Source of the DNA: Amycolatopsis dendrobii
GTDB taxonomy: Bacteria; Actinomycetota; Actinomycetes; Mycobacteriales; Pseudonocardiaceae
Direction of reading: 5' to 3'
DNA: 64,000 bases
Assembly (NCBI RefSeq): GCF_014145675.1
Contig: NZ_JACGZW010000001.1
Location: 806,001-870,000, forward strand
The notes under the pieces are model-generated. The model ran no database searches, was not told the origin of the DNA, and was given only the letters and a program-made list of their open reading frames with translations. The translations under genes and the position numbers were made by a program. This document shows positions 45,912 through 53,793 of the stretch, in pieces. The number at the start of each line of letters is the position of its first letter. Position 1 is the stretch's first letter.

Positions 45912-47321
45912 TCAAGCCGCGCGTGGCCATCGGTCGCCGGTCTCCTCGGCAGCCGCCTTTTGCCTGCCCGCCGCGGCACGGCCCTTGAGCAGCGCGTGCA
46001 GGACCAGGCCCGCCAGCAGGACGAGCATCGCCTCGTACACCGCGGCGTAGCCGGCGGCGAAGGTCACCCACAGCGAGAAGAGCACGGCGGCGGCGGTGAT
46101 GCCGAGGTCGCGGACCAGCAGCAAGCCGTGCACCCGGCGCCTCCGCGACACCAGGTACGCCAGCTGGGCGCAGGCGGAGAAGAAGTACGGGATGGCGACC
46201 GTGACGACGGCCAGGTTCACCAGGAAGGAAAAGACCGCCAGCCCGGTGCCCGAGGTGTAGCGCCACACCATCAGCAGCGAGGGCAGCAGCGCGGCGAGCA
46301 CGATGCCGAACCACGCGGTGTCCTTGCGGTCGGCCCAGGCGAACGCCCGCGGGAACAGCCCGTCCGCCGCCGCGGCGCGCGACACCTCTGTCGTCACCAA
46401 CGTCCAGCCGTTCAGCGCGCCGATTCCCGACACGACGGCAAGCGCGGCGACCAGCTTCCCGGCCCAGCCGCCGCCGGGCAGGATCGCCTCGAACGCGGGC
46501 ACGAACGGAGTTCCGCTCGAGACGAGGACGTCGTGCGGGACGAGTCCCATCACCGCCGCGGACACCGCCAGGTACACCACCGCGCTGGCGGCGGTGCCCA
46601 GCACCGAGGCCCGGCCGACGTTGCGCCCCGGCTCGCGCACCCGTTTCGCCGTCACCGCCGCGACTTCGACCCCGATGAACGCGAACAGCGCGACGCCCGC
46701 GGCGATCCCGATCGCGGTGTAAAGGCTTCCGCCGGACGCGTTGAACGCACCGAAATTGGCCTTCGAGACGAAGAACCAGCCCACCACGCCCACGAACAGC
46801 AGCGGCAGGAACTTCAGCACCACGGTGGTGTTCTGGAACCACGCCATCTGCCGCACGCCTGCGAGGTTGACCGCGGCCGGGATCCACAGCCCGGCCAGCG
46901 CGATGCCGAGGTCCGCCCACACCGAGGGGTGTTCGATGCCGAAGAGCGCTTCGACGTAGAGCACCCACGACGCGACGATCGCGGCATTGCCCGCCCATGC
47001 CGAAACCCAGTAGCACCAGCCGACCAGATAGCCCGCGAAATCGCCGAATTCCCGCCGGGCGTAGGCGTAGAGCCCGCCGTCGGAATCCGGAGCCCGCTTC
47101 GTCAACTGTCCGAAAAGGACCGCCAGCACGGCGGCGCCGGCCGCGACGACGCCGAGCACCAGCAGCGAACTGGTTCCCGCGCCGGCCAGCACGGCGGGCA
47201 TGGTGAAGACCCCGGTGCCGATCACGCTGCCCGCTACCAGCCCGGTCGCCGAGGTCAGGCCCAGCGCCCGGATCCGGGACGCGGCCGGGGTTTCCCGGTC
47301 CGCTTCGTGTGCTTTGGACAT
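45912..47321 (-). CDS. arcD: APC family amino acid permease, probable arginine/ornithine antiporter
   Basis: 469 residues and about 12 membrane helices. The first helix [27 protein letters not shown] contains the GSVIGTGVF substrate-binding loop of the APC family, and [26 protein letters not shown] is the conserved loop after helix 6. ATG at 47319-47321 follows AGGAG. As first gene of the arginine deiminase operon it probably exchanges arginine for ornithine; it is APC-type, so the arcD symbol is by role only. The divergent promoter region with DosR-like boxes lies immediately upstream. Confidence 0.85.
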   Translation of the reverse strand: MSKAHEADRETPAASRIRALGLTSATGLVAGSVIGTGVFTMPAVLAGAGTSSLLVLGVVAAGAAVLAVLFGQLTKRAPDSDGGLYAYARREFGDFAGYLVGWCYWVSAWAGNAAIVASWVLYVEALFGIEHPSVWADLGIALAGLWIPAAVNLAGVRQMAWFQNTTVVLKFLPLLFVGVVGWFFVSKANFGAFNASGGSLYTAIGIAAGVALFAFIGVEVAAVTAKRVREPGRNVGRASVLGTAASAVVYLAVSAAVMGLVPHDVLVSSGTPFVPAFEAILPGGGWAGKLVAALAVVSGIGALNGWTLVTTEVSRAAAADGLFPRAFAWADRKDTAWFGIVLAALLPSLLMVWRYTSGTGLAVFSFLVNLAVVTVAIPYFFSACAQLAYLVSRRRRVHGLLLVRDLGITAAAVLFSLWVTFAAGYAAVYEAMLVLLAGLVLHALLKGRAAAGRQKAAAEETGDRWPRAA

Positions 47322-47390
47322 TTCACTCCTGTCGCCGAAACCGCCCCCGATCGGTCGCCATGCAACCTCCCGGGCGCCCAGCGGCGGCAG

Positions 47391-47404
47391 AGGTCTTTCG
47401 GCCC
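47391..47404 (+). promoter_or_regulatory. DosR-like box in the arcD / nitroreductase divergent promoter (site 1)
   Basis: AGGTCTTTCGGCCC matches the mycobacterial DosR core GGGACTTTNGGCCC in all but positions 1 and 4. It lies 70 bp upstream of the arcD start (minus strand) and 150 bp before the nitroreductase start. Confidence 0.5.
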
Positions 47405-47449
47405 GTGCGGGACCGCGAAGGTCACCCGCGCCGCCACGGCGGGCGACGA

Positions 47450-47463
47450 CCGGCGAAAGTCCC
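47450..47463 (-). promoter_or_regulatory. DosR-like box in the arcD / nitroreductase divergent promoter (site 2)
   Basis: On the minus strand it reads GGGACTTTCGCCGG: a perfect GGGACTTTCG half with a degenerate second half. It is 90 bp before the nitroreductase ATG. Confidence 0.5.
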
Positions 47464-47553
47464 CGCACCCGGGGAATTCCGGCCCTGCTCCGCATCCCGC
47501 CGCGGCTGCCACTGTCGACGCATCACCGGACGAGACGACAAGGCAGGTCGGTC

Positions 47554-48561
47554 ATGGAACGCGGACTTCCCGACGACTACACCGTCACGACCGCGGTCGG
47601 GATGGCCGTCCGTGCGCCGTCGGTGCACAACTCCCAGCCGTGGCGGTTCGCGGTCGGGCACCGGTCCCTGCACCTCTACGCCGATCCCTCGCGGCAGCTC
47701 ACCCAGACCGATCCGGACGGGCGGGACCTGATGATCAGCTGCGGGGCCGCGCTGCACCACGCGCGGATCGCCTTCGCCGCGCTCGGCTGGCGCACCGAGG
47801 TGCGGCGGCTGCCCAATCCGGCCGAACCGGGGCATCTCGCCTCGATCGAGCTCCACCGGCACGAGCCCACTCTCGACGAGGTCGCGCTCGCCGCCGCGAT
47901 CCCCCGCCGCCGCACCGACCGCCGCCGGCACAGTTCCTGGCGCGTTCCGCGAGGGCATCTCGAAGCGATCGCCCAGGCAGTGGCGGACGAAGGCGTCGTC
48001 CTGCGCGTCGCCGAAGACGCCGAGCGGTACTACCTGGCCACCGCGATCGAGGAAGCGTCGCTGCGGCATCGCCACGATCCCGCCTACCGGATCGAACTCG
48101 CCGCGTGGAGCGGACGGCACGCCTCCCCGGACGGCGTCCCGTCCCGCAACACCCCCCTGCCGGACGAGACTCCCGGTGCGTTGCCCGGCCGTCAGTTCTC
48201 GAACCCGGAATTGCCCGAAGCCGCCGGCGCGGCCGGCGAAGACGACGAAACGGTGCTGCTTGTGCTGAGCACCGCGTCCGACGACCGGATGTCGCGGCTG
48301 CGCGCGGGGGAAGCGACGAGTGCCGCGCTGCTCACCGCGACCCGTTTCGGCCTCGCCAGCTGCCCGCTGACCGAGCCGCTCGAATTGCCGGACGTCCGGC
48401 GCACCGTCGAGGAGAAGGTCACCTCGGGCGCGTTCCCTCAGATGGTCCTGCGCGTCGGCTGGGCGCCTGCCAACGCCGACCCGCTGCCGGCGACTCCCCG
48501 GCGGGAGATCGACGAAGTGCTGCAGCCGCTCGAAGCCGCCGACACCCGTCAGCGGTCCTGA
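47554..48561 (+). CDS. Acg-type nitroreductase family protein
   Basis: 335 residues, twice the size of a simple nitroreductase and matching the Acg/Rv3131 group of the mycobacterial dormancy regulon (about 330 aa). Family blocks: MAVRAPSVHNSQPWRF at the N-terminus, IPRRRTDRRRH, and the C-terminal GEATSAALLTATRFGLASCPLTEPLEL. These proteins bind FMN and may sequester it; true reductase activity is uncertain. ATG at 47554. It heads a unit with a SHOCT protein (15 nt later), a lipoprotein and a WS/DGAT, behind DosR-like boxes. Confidence 0.85.
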   Translation: MERGLPDDYTVTTAVGMAVRAPSVHNSQPWRFAVGHRSLHLYADPSRQLTQTDPDGRDLMISCGAALHHARIAFAALGWRTEVRRLPNPAEPGHLASIELHRHEPTLDEVALAAAIPRRRTDRRRHSSWRVPRGHLEAIAQAVADEGVVLRVAEDAERYYLATAIEEASLRHRHDPAYRIELAAWSGRHASPDGVPSRNTPLPDETPGALPGRQFSNPELPEAAGAAGEDDETVLLVLSTASDDRMSRLRAGEATSAALLTATRFGLASCPLTEPLELPDVRRTVEEKVTSGAFPQMVLRVGWAPANADPLPATPRREIDEVLQPLEAADTRQRS

Positions 48562-48576
48562 GCCGAGGAGAGAACA

Positions 48577-48810
48577 ATGATGTACTGGCACTACGGAAGC
48601 GCCGCCGAATGGGTCGGCCCGGTCGTGATGAGCATCGTGGCAGTCGCGCTGCTCGCCGCGATCGGCGTGGTCACCGCGCTGCTCGTCCGCCGCCCGGCCG
48701 GGCTCGGCCACGAGGCCGACCCCGCCACCGCCATTTTGCGGCAGCGGTTCGCGCGCGGCGAGATCGACCAGGACGAGTACGACCGCCGCCGCGAAGCGCT
48801 CCGGCACTGA
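48577..48810 (+). CDS. SHOCT domain small membrane protein
   Basis: 77 residues: one membrane helix (VGPVVMSIVAVALLAAIGVVTALLV, residues 13-37) and a short C-terminal SHOCT motif, AILRQRFARGEIDQDEYDRRREALR. SHOCT domains help oligomerise small membrane proteins. Translated from an ATG pair, 15 nt after the nitroreductase. Confidence 0.88.
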   Translation: MMYWHYGSAAEWVGPVVMSIVAVALLAAIGVVTALLVRRPAGLGHEADPATAILRQRFARGEIDQDEYDRRREALRH

Positions 48811-48823
48811 CCGGAGGACCGCG

Positions 48824-49516
48824 ATGCGCCGAACCGCCCACGCGATTGCCGCCGCGGCCGCGCTCGCGGTCCTGTCCGCGTGCAGCCAGAACAGCGGCGC
48901 GCCCGGCTCTTCCTCCGCAGCCGCGCCGACCGCCACCTCGGCGCCGGCGACGTCGCAGAGCCCGGCCGCTCCGCCCACGACGCCGCCGGCCTCGCCTCCC
49001 CCGCCGCGCACCGACGCTCCCCCTGCGCCGCCGGGCTGTCCGTCGGCGAACTGGGGCACGGGCGCCAAGGAAGCCGCCGGTTCGAGCACCGACGCGCTCT
49101 ACCTGGTCCGCGTCGGGCGGCACGACTGCTACGACCGGGTCGTGTTCACGATCAACGGGACGGCGGCGGCCGGGTACTCGGTGCGGTACGTCCCGCTCGT
49201 GACCGCGGATCCGTCCGGCCGGCCGCTGCCGGTGCCGGGCGGTGCGGTGCTGCAGGTCGTGATCCGGGCCCCGGAACAGGGCGCGGACACCAGCGGCCAT
49301 CAACCGGGCCGGGTCCTCGCCGCCACCGGCGACTACCTCTACCCCTCCGCGCGGCTCGCGAGCTGGCCGTCGTTGCGGGCAGTGCGGTTCGCCGGGTTCT
49401 TCGAAGGCCAGTGCACCTTCGCCGTCGGGACCCGAGCCAAGCTGCCGTTCCGCGTCCTCGCCCTGCCGGACGCGGTGAACCACGTCGAGCGGATCGCCCT
49501 CGACCTCGCCCACTGA
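48824..49516 (+). CDS. AMIN-like domain lipoprotein
   Basis: 230 residues. Signal peptide RRTAHAIAAAAALAVLSAC with the lipidated Cys at residue 20, then a Pro/Ala/Ser/Thr-rich linker of about 50 residues. The folded part, RVGRHDCYDRVVFTINGTAAAGYSVRYVPLVTADPSGRPLPVPGG, is characteristic of the AMIN-like lipoproteins of actinobacteria. It would be anchored outside the membrane, with a role at the cell wall. 13 nt after the SHOCT gene and 16 nt before the WS/DGAT gene. Confidence 0.8.
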   Translation: MRRTAHAIAAAAALAVLSACSQNSGAPGSSSAAAPTATSAPATSQSPAAPPTTPPASPPPPRTDAPPAPPGCPSANWGTGAKEAAGSSTDALYLVRVGRHDCYDRVVFTINGTAAAGYSVRYVPLVTADPSGRPLPVPGGAVLQVVIRAPEQGADTSGHQPGRVLAATGDYLYPSARLASWPSLRAVRFAGFFEGQCTFAVGTRAKLPFRVLALPDAVNHVERIALDLAH

Positions 49517-49532
49517 ACCGAAGGAGGCCGCC

Positions 49533-50972
49533 GTGGAGCGGCTGAGCCCACTCGACGCGGCTTTCCTGGCGATCGAGGACGAGGACCCGCACGCGTCGCT
49601 GGCGATCGCCTCCCTCGCGATCGCCAGCGGACCCGCGCCCGGCCAGGAGGAATTCGCCGCCGCGGTGACCGCCGGGCTGGCCAAGGTTCCCCGGTACCGG
49701 CAGAAAGTCCGCCGGGTGCCGCTGGATCTCGGCGCCCCGGTGTGGGTCGACGACGATTCCTTCGATCCGGCCGCGCATCTGCGGCGGCTTTCGGTGCCGG
49801 CCCCGCACGACGACGCCGCCCTGTGCGAACTCGTCGCGCTCCTGATGGCCGAACGGCTGGACCGCGACCGTCCGCTGTGGCAGTTCTGGATTCTCGAGGG
49901 GCTGCCGGACGGGCGCTGGGCGCTGCTTGCCAAAGTGCACCATTGCCTCGCCGACGGGATCTCCGCGGCCCAGCTGCACCAGCTGCTGTTCACCGAAGCC
50001 CCGCCGCCCGCCGCCCCCGCCCCGCAACCCGATCCGGGCGCTCTGCGGCTGCTGAAGTCGTCGCTCGGCGATGTGGTCACCGGCCCGTTCACGCAGCTCC
50101 GCGCGATCGCGGGCAGTCTCTGGCATCCGCGCGCGCTCGCGCAGCGCACCACCGATGTCGCACACGGCCTCGCCACGCTCGCCGAGGCGCTGATGCCGGT
50201 CGCGCCGTCGTCGCTCACCGGACCGATCAGCGGGCCGCGCGGCTACGCCGCCTCCTGGGTTCCGCTTGCGGACGTGGCTGTCGTCGCGGACGCTTTCGGC
50301 GTCACCCGCAACGATGTGCTCCTGGCCGCGATCACCGGCGGATTCCGCGAGATCCTCGTGCGCCGCGGCGAAGAGACCGCGCCGGACAGCGTGCGGAGCC
50401 TGGTACCGGTCTCGGTGCGCGCTGCCGGCGACCGCGCGATCGGCAACGACGTTTCCCTTCTGCTTCCGCTGCTGCCGGTGGACCAGCCCGATCCGGTCCA
50501 GCGTTTGATCCGGGTGCACCGGCGCCTGCTGGCCTGCAAGACCGGCAAGGAGGCCACCGCGGGCAAGTTCGTCACCGCGGCGGCTTCGCGCGGACCGTTC
50601 GCTCCGGCGGCGTGGGCGCTGCGGGCGGTGCTTCGGCTCCCCCAGCACAACGTCGTCACCGTGACCACGAACGTTCCCGGCCCGGCCGGGCCGCTGACTG
50701 TGGCGGGCCGCGAAGTCCTGGAGCTCTACCCCTACGTCCCGATCGCCCTTCGCGTCCGGACCGGCGTCGCGCTGCTGACCTACGGCGACCGTGTCTTCGT
50801 CGGGGTGACCGCCGACGCGGGCCTGGCACCGGAGGCCCGGGTGCTCGCGGACTCCGTCGTGTCCGGTCTCGCCGCGCTCAAAGCCGCGGCGACTTCCTCG
50901 TCGAGCGCGGCCACGAGCTCGCCGGGCTCGGGCAACAGCCGCCGGTCCGTGCCGAATCCGAAGCGCACCTGA
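49533..50972 (+). CDS. Wax ester synthase / diacylglycerol acyltransferase (WS/DGAT)
   Basis: 479 residues. It forms triacylglycerol or wax esters from acyl-CoA. The catalytic motif HHxxxDG is seen as KVHHCLADGIS (near residue 137), preceded by the DRPLWQFWILEGL block and followed by RNDVLLAAITGGFREIL and TNVPGPAGPLTVAGREV, as in mycobacterial Tgs proteins. GTG start at 49533 with AAGGAGG upstream. The conserved part ends near 50890; the last 25 or so residues are a Ser-rich run-on that overlaps the 3' end of the second, convergent WS/DGAT gene. Confidence 0.9.
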   Translation: MERLSPLDAAFLAIEDEDPHASLAIASLAIASGPAPGQEEFAAAVTAGLAKVPRYRQKVRRVPLDLGAPVWVDDDSFDPAAHLRRLSVPAPHDDAALCELVALLMAERLDRDRPLWQFWILEGLPDGRWALLAKVHHCLADGISAAQLHQLLFTEAPPPAAPAPQPDPGALRLLKSSLGDVVTGPFTQLRAIAGSLWHPRALAQRTTDVAHGLATLAEALMPVAPSSLTGPISGPRGYAASWVPLADVAVVADAFGVTRNDVLLAAITGGFREILVRRGEETAPDSVRSLVPVSVRAAGDRAIGNDVSLLLPLLPVDQPDPVQRLIRVHRRLLACKTGKEATAGKFVTAAASRGPFAPAAWALRAVLRLPQHNVVTVTTNVPGPAGPLTVAGREVLELYPYVPIALRVRTGVALLTYGDRVFVGVTADAGLAPEARVLADSVVSGLAALKAAATSSSSAATSSPGSGNSRRSVPNPKRT

Positions 50973-52357
50973 CCGGCGTAGCTGAAGACACAGACCGTGA
51001 TCGCCTGTTTTCCGGAACACGGCGCCCAGCCCACGATTCCCTCGACCCGCGCACCGGCCAGCGTCCGCGTTTCGCGGGGACCGGGCACGTTCGTCAGCAC
51101 GCCGACCGCTTTCGCCGAGAGGAAATCGCTCAGCAGCCCGGAGACCGGGCCCGGCGCGCGGGCGACGAGGTGCTGCAGCCCGTAGTTCACCACTGGCTCG
51201 TAGGAGTCCCGGATCCGCGCGAGGAGGCGGTGGGTCTCGGCGAGCCGTTCGGCGAACGTGCCCAGCCCTCGCGGCAACCGGGCGAACACCAGCGAGAAAT
51301 GGTTGCCGAGCCGGTCGGGCAGCTCCGCGTCGAACGCGGTGAGGCTGACCGGGACGAGCCACGGCAGGCCGGTGCGCTCCCGGTCCTCCCCGGGCCGGTC
51401 CAGGTACCGGTCGAACGCACCGGCGACCAGCGCGAGGCACACGTCGTTGACGGTGGTTCCGGTGGCATGGCCGAGGTCCGCCAGTCCGGCGAGCGGGACC
51501 GGATCGCCCCAGGCGGCGGTCTTGTCCGGCCCTGGCTGCCCGTCCCACTCCGGCGAGGCTTCCGGCGCGAGCGCCAGTGCGGCCAGCCCGGCCGCGCTGT
51601 GCCGCAGCGAGGTCACCGCCGACGCGGCCCGCTCCAGCGCCCGCCGGGGGCCGCCGCCCACCAGGCTCGCGCCGAAACCCGTTGCCGCCGCCGTGATTCC
51701 GGCTGCCGCGGTCGTCGCGTGCACCGGGACCGCGACGAGGCTCTCGGCCACCGGCCCGGCTTTCGCCGCCGCTCGCCGCACCGCCGCGCCCAGGTCGTCG
51801 AGCGAGCGGACGACCGACGCTCCGGCCCGCGCGACCGGACGGTCCGAAGACGGGCGGCGAGGTGCGGCTCCCCCGACGCGCGCGGGCGGCCCGCCGGTAC
51901 CGGAGTCCGGGTCCAGCAGGCTGAACAGCACCTGGGTCAGGCGGATCCCGTCGGCCATCGAATGGTGCGTGCACACGACCACCGCGCTGCCCGAGCCGTA
52001 CCCTTGCAGCAGGTCCACCGTCCACAATGGATGATCCGGGTCGAACGCGCCGCCGCGCCGGGCGGCCGCGAATTCCTGCAGCTGTGCCTGGGTTCCGGGG
52101 CTCGGCACCGTGCCGATCCGCAGGTGCCGGTCCAGGTCGAAGTCAGGATCGGTCTCCCATCGCGGGCCCGCCGGGCGCCGCAGGTAGACCGGATAGCGGG
52201 CGAGCAGCCGGTCCGCGACGACCGAGCGCAGCCGGTCCGGATCGACCGGCGTGGCCGTCCAGAGCACCGACGTGACGACCATCCGGTTCTCCGGCCGGTC
52301 CAGCCGCAGCCACAACGCGTCCTGCGCGGCGATCCGCGGTGCGGGCAGGCCGCTCAC
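50780..52357 (-). CDS. Second WS/DGAT acyltransferase
   Basis: 525 residues, on the opposite strand and only distantly like the first copy. It has DHPLWTVDLLQGY, the catalytic HHSMADGIRLTQ and a TNVPGPRETRTLAGARVEG block. Start is a GTG at 52355-52357 that overlaps the stop of the DUF4389 gene (GTGA). Conserved sequence ends near 50885 (VAALDEEVAAALSAA); about 35 further residues run through the 3' part of the first WS/DGAT gene before a stop at 50780. Two such enzymes meeting tail to tail suggests a storage-lipid function for the cluster. Confidence 0.88.
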   Translation of the reverse strand: MSGLPAPRIAAQDALWLRLDRPENRMVVTSVLWTATPVDPDRLRSVVADRLLARYPVYLRRPAGPRWETDPDFDLDRHLRIGTVPSPGTQAQLQEFAAARRGGAFDPDHPLWTVDLLQGYGSGSAVVVCTHHSMADGIRLTQVLFSLLDPDSGTGGPPARVGGAAPRRPSSDRPVARAGASVVRSLDDLGAAVRRAAAKAGPVAESLVAVPVHATTAAAGITAAATGFGASLVGGGPRRALERAASAVTSLRHSAAGLAALALAPEASPEWDGQPGPDKTAAWGDPVPLAGLADLGHATGTTVNDVCLALVAGAFDRYLDRPGEDRERTGLPWLVPVSLTAFDAELPDRLGNHFSLVFARLPRGLGTFAERLAETHRLLARIRDSYEPVVNYGLQHLVARAPGPVSGLLSDFLSAKAVGVLTNVPGPRETRTLAGARVEGIVGWAPCSGKQAITVCVFSYAGQVRFGFGTDRRLLPEPGELVAALDEEVAAALSAARPDTTESASTRASGARPASAVTPTKTRSP

Positions 52358-53007
52358 GGTTCCCGCCCGCCCTGGTCGAGGCGGAACGGCGGATACTCGT
52401 CGGTGAGCAGCGAGACGTAGGCGGCGACGCGCAGCGCCCAGCGGTCCATGCCGAGCACGAAATCGAACACCGGGCGCGGATACCGGCCGGTGCACAGCAG
52501 CACGATCGCGGCGATCAGCACCAAGACGGCGATCAGGCCGCCGCCCCACCCCGCGTCCGAACGCGTCGGCGACCAGCCGCCGCCCGCGAACACGGCGACG
52601 ACGACCAGGTGCGGCAGCGCCAGCAGCCACCACTTCACGAGCGCCAGCCCGCGGGAAAGCCTTTCCGGATAAGCGATTTCGAGCCGCGCCGGATAATCCG
52701 GAACGTCGGCGAGGGTGAACGGCGGGTAACGGTCGGTGCCCAGCGCGGCGTAGCCGTAGTAGTGCACCCGCCAGCTCCAGCGCAGCACCCCGGCGATGAA
52801 CGCGAACAACGGACGCGGATAACGGCCGGTCGCCAGGATCGCGAAGAACGCGCACAGCCACACCACCGGATACCCGAGCCACAACAGCGCGAGCACGATC
52901 CAGTGCGGCGCCAGCAGCAGCCATTTGACGAGCCACAGCCAGCGCGAGAGCGAATCGTCCAGCTCCGCCTCGACCCGGACCGGCGCGGTGGCTTCCTCGA
53001 TGCTCAT
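52354..53007 (-). CDS. DUF4389 family membrane protein
   Basis: 217 residues with two copies of the DUF4389 unit, each with membrane helices and the signature TGRYPRPLFAFIAGVLRWSWRVHYYGY / TGRYPRPVFDFVLGMDRWALRVAAYVSLLTDEYPPF. Function of the family is unknown. ATG at 53005-53007; a sequence GGGACCGTTGGC sits 2 nt before it. It forms a two-gene unit with the second WS/DGAT. Confidence 0.85.
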   Translation of the reverse strand: MSIEEATAPVRVEAELDDSLSRWLWLVKWLLLAPHWIVLALLWLGYPVVWLCAFFAILATGRYPRPLFAFIAGVLRWSWRVHYYGYAALGTDRYPPFTLADVPDYPARLEIAYPERLSRGLALVKWWLLALPHLVVVAVFAGGGWSPTRSDAGWGGGLIAVLVLIAAIVLLCTGRYPRPVFDFVLGMDRWALRVAAYVSLLTDEYPPFRLDQGGREP

Positions 53008-53043
53008 CAGCCAACGGTCCCGGGGAGCACCCGCCGCCGGCCA

Positions 53044-53057
53044 GGGCAGGAAGTCCC
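53044..53057 (-). promoter_or_regulatory. DosR-like box in the DUF4389 / 207-aa gene divergent promoter
   Basis: On the minus strand: GGGACTTCCTGCCC, a perfect GGGACTT half-site with GCCC at the far end. It is 36 bp upstream of the DUF4389 start. Confidence 0.45.
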
Positions 53058-53160
53058 CCGCCCCGGTGACGAAATCGGCTCCGGGACACTCCCGGCCGCC
53101 CTGTCGCCGCACCAGGACGACGACCGATGCTGGACATTCCATCGTCGCCCGGGAGATCCC

Positions 53161-53784
53161 ATGACCACACAAGAAACCCGCGAACTGCTCGGCGACCGGT
53201 TCATCCCGAAGCCGCACTTCTCGCTCGTCCGGCACGCGATCGTCGACGCGCCGGTCGAGCAGACCTACGCCGCGGCGCGCGCGATCGACCTCACCGAGAT
53301 CCACAGCGGGCTCGCGACCGCCGCCGGCTGGCTTCGCGAGCTGCCCGCTCGATGGCAGTCCCGCCGCGCGGGGCCGCCGCGCCGCCCCACCCGGCTCACC
53401 CTCGACGACCTCGACGCGGGCACGGACTGGGCACTGCTCGGCGAACATCCCGGCAGCGAGTTCGCGCTCGGCGTGGCGGGAAAGTTCTGGCGGCCGGTCA
53501 TCGCCTGGCGGCGGGTCGAGCCGGACGACTTCGCCGCGTTTTCCGAGCCAGGCTACGGAAAACTCGTCATCACGTTCGGCGTCCGGCCCTACGGCGCCCA
53601 CCGGAGCCTGCTCACGCTCGACACCCGCGTGCTGCTGTCCGACCCGCCGAGCTGGCTGAAATTCCGCCGTTACTGGCGGGTGGCCTCGCCGTTCGCGCTG
53701 GTCGTTCATGCCGCCCTGCTGCGCACGATCGCCCAGGACGCCCGCCGGCGCGCGCTCGACGCCTACCGCCGCGAGGACGGCTGA
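53161..53784 (+). CDS. Uncharacterised 207-aa protein, possibly SRPBCC-like
   Basis: I do not recognise a defined family. No signal peptide or membrane helix. The order HFSLVRHAIVDAPVEQTYAAARAIDLTEIHSGL, then a beta-rich middle and a C-terminal helix SPFALVVHAALLRTIAQDARRRALDAYRR, resembles SRPBCC (START-like) lipid- or ligand-binding folds. ATG at 53161 follows GGGAG. It is divergent from the DUF4389/WS-DGAT unit and convergent with the acyl-CoA synthetase (stop 9 bp away), within the dormancy-type cluster. Confidence 0.65.
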   Translation: MTTQETRELLGDRFIPKPHFSLVRHAIVDAPVEQTYAAARAIDLTEIHSGLATAAGWLRELPARWQSRRAGPPRRPTRLTLDDLDAGTDWALLGEHPGSEFALGVAGKFWRPVIAWRRVEPDDFAAFSEPGYGKLVITFGVRPYGAHRSLLTLDTRVLLSDPPSWLKFRRYWRVASPFALVVHAALLRTIAQDARRRALDAYRREDG

Positions 53785-53793
53785 CCGCCGCGC

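Noticed and set aside
53010..53021. A further DosR-like box (GGGACCGTTGGC on the minus strand)
   Set aside because: It is only 2 nt before the DUF4389 start codon, too close for an activator site, and the match is partial.
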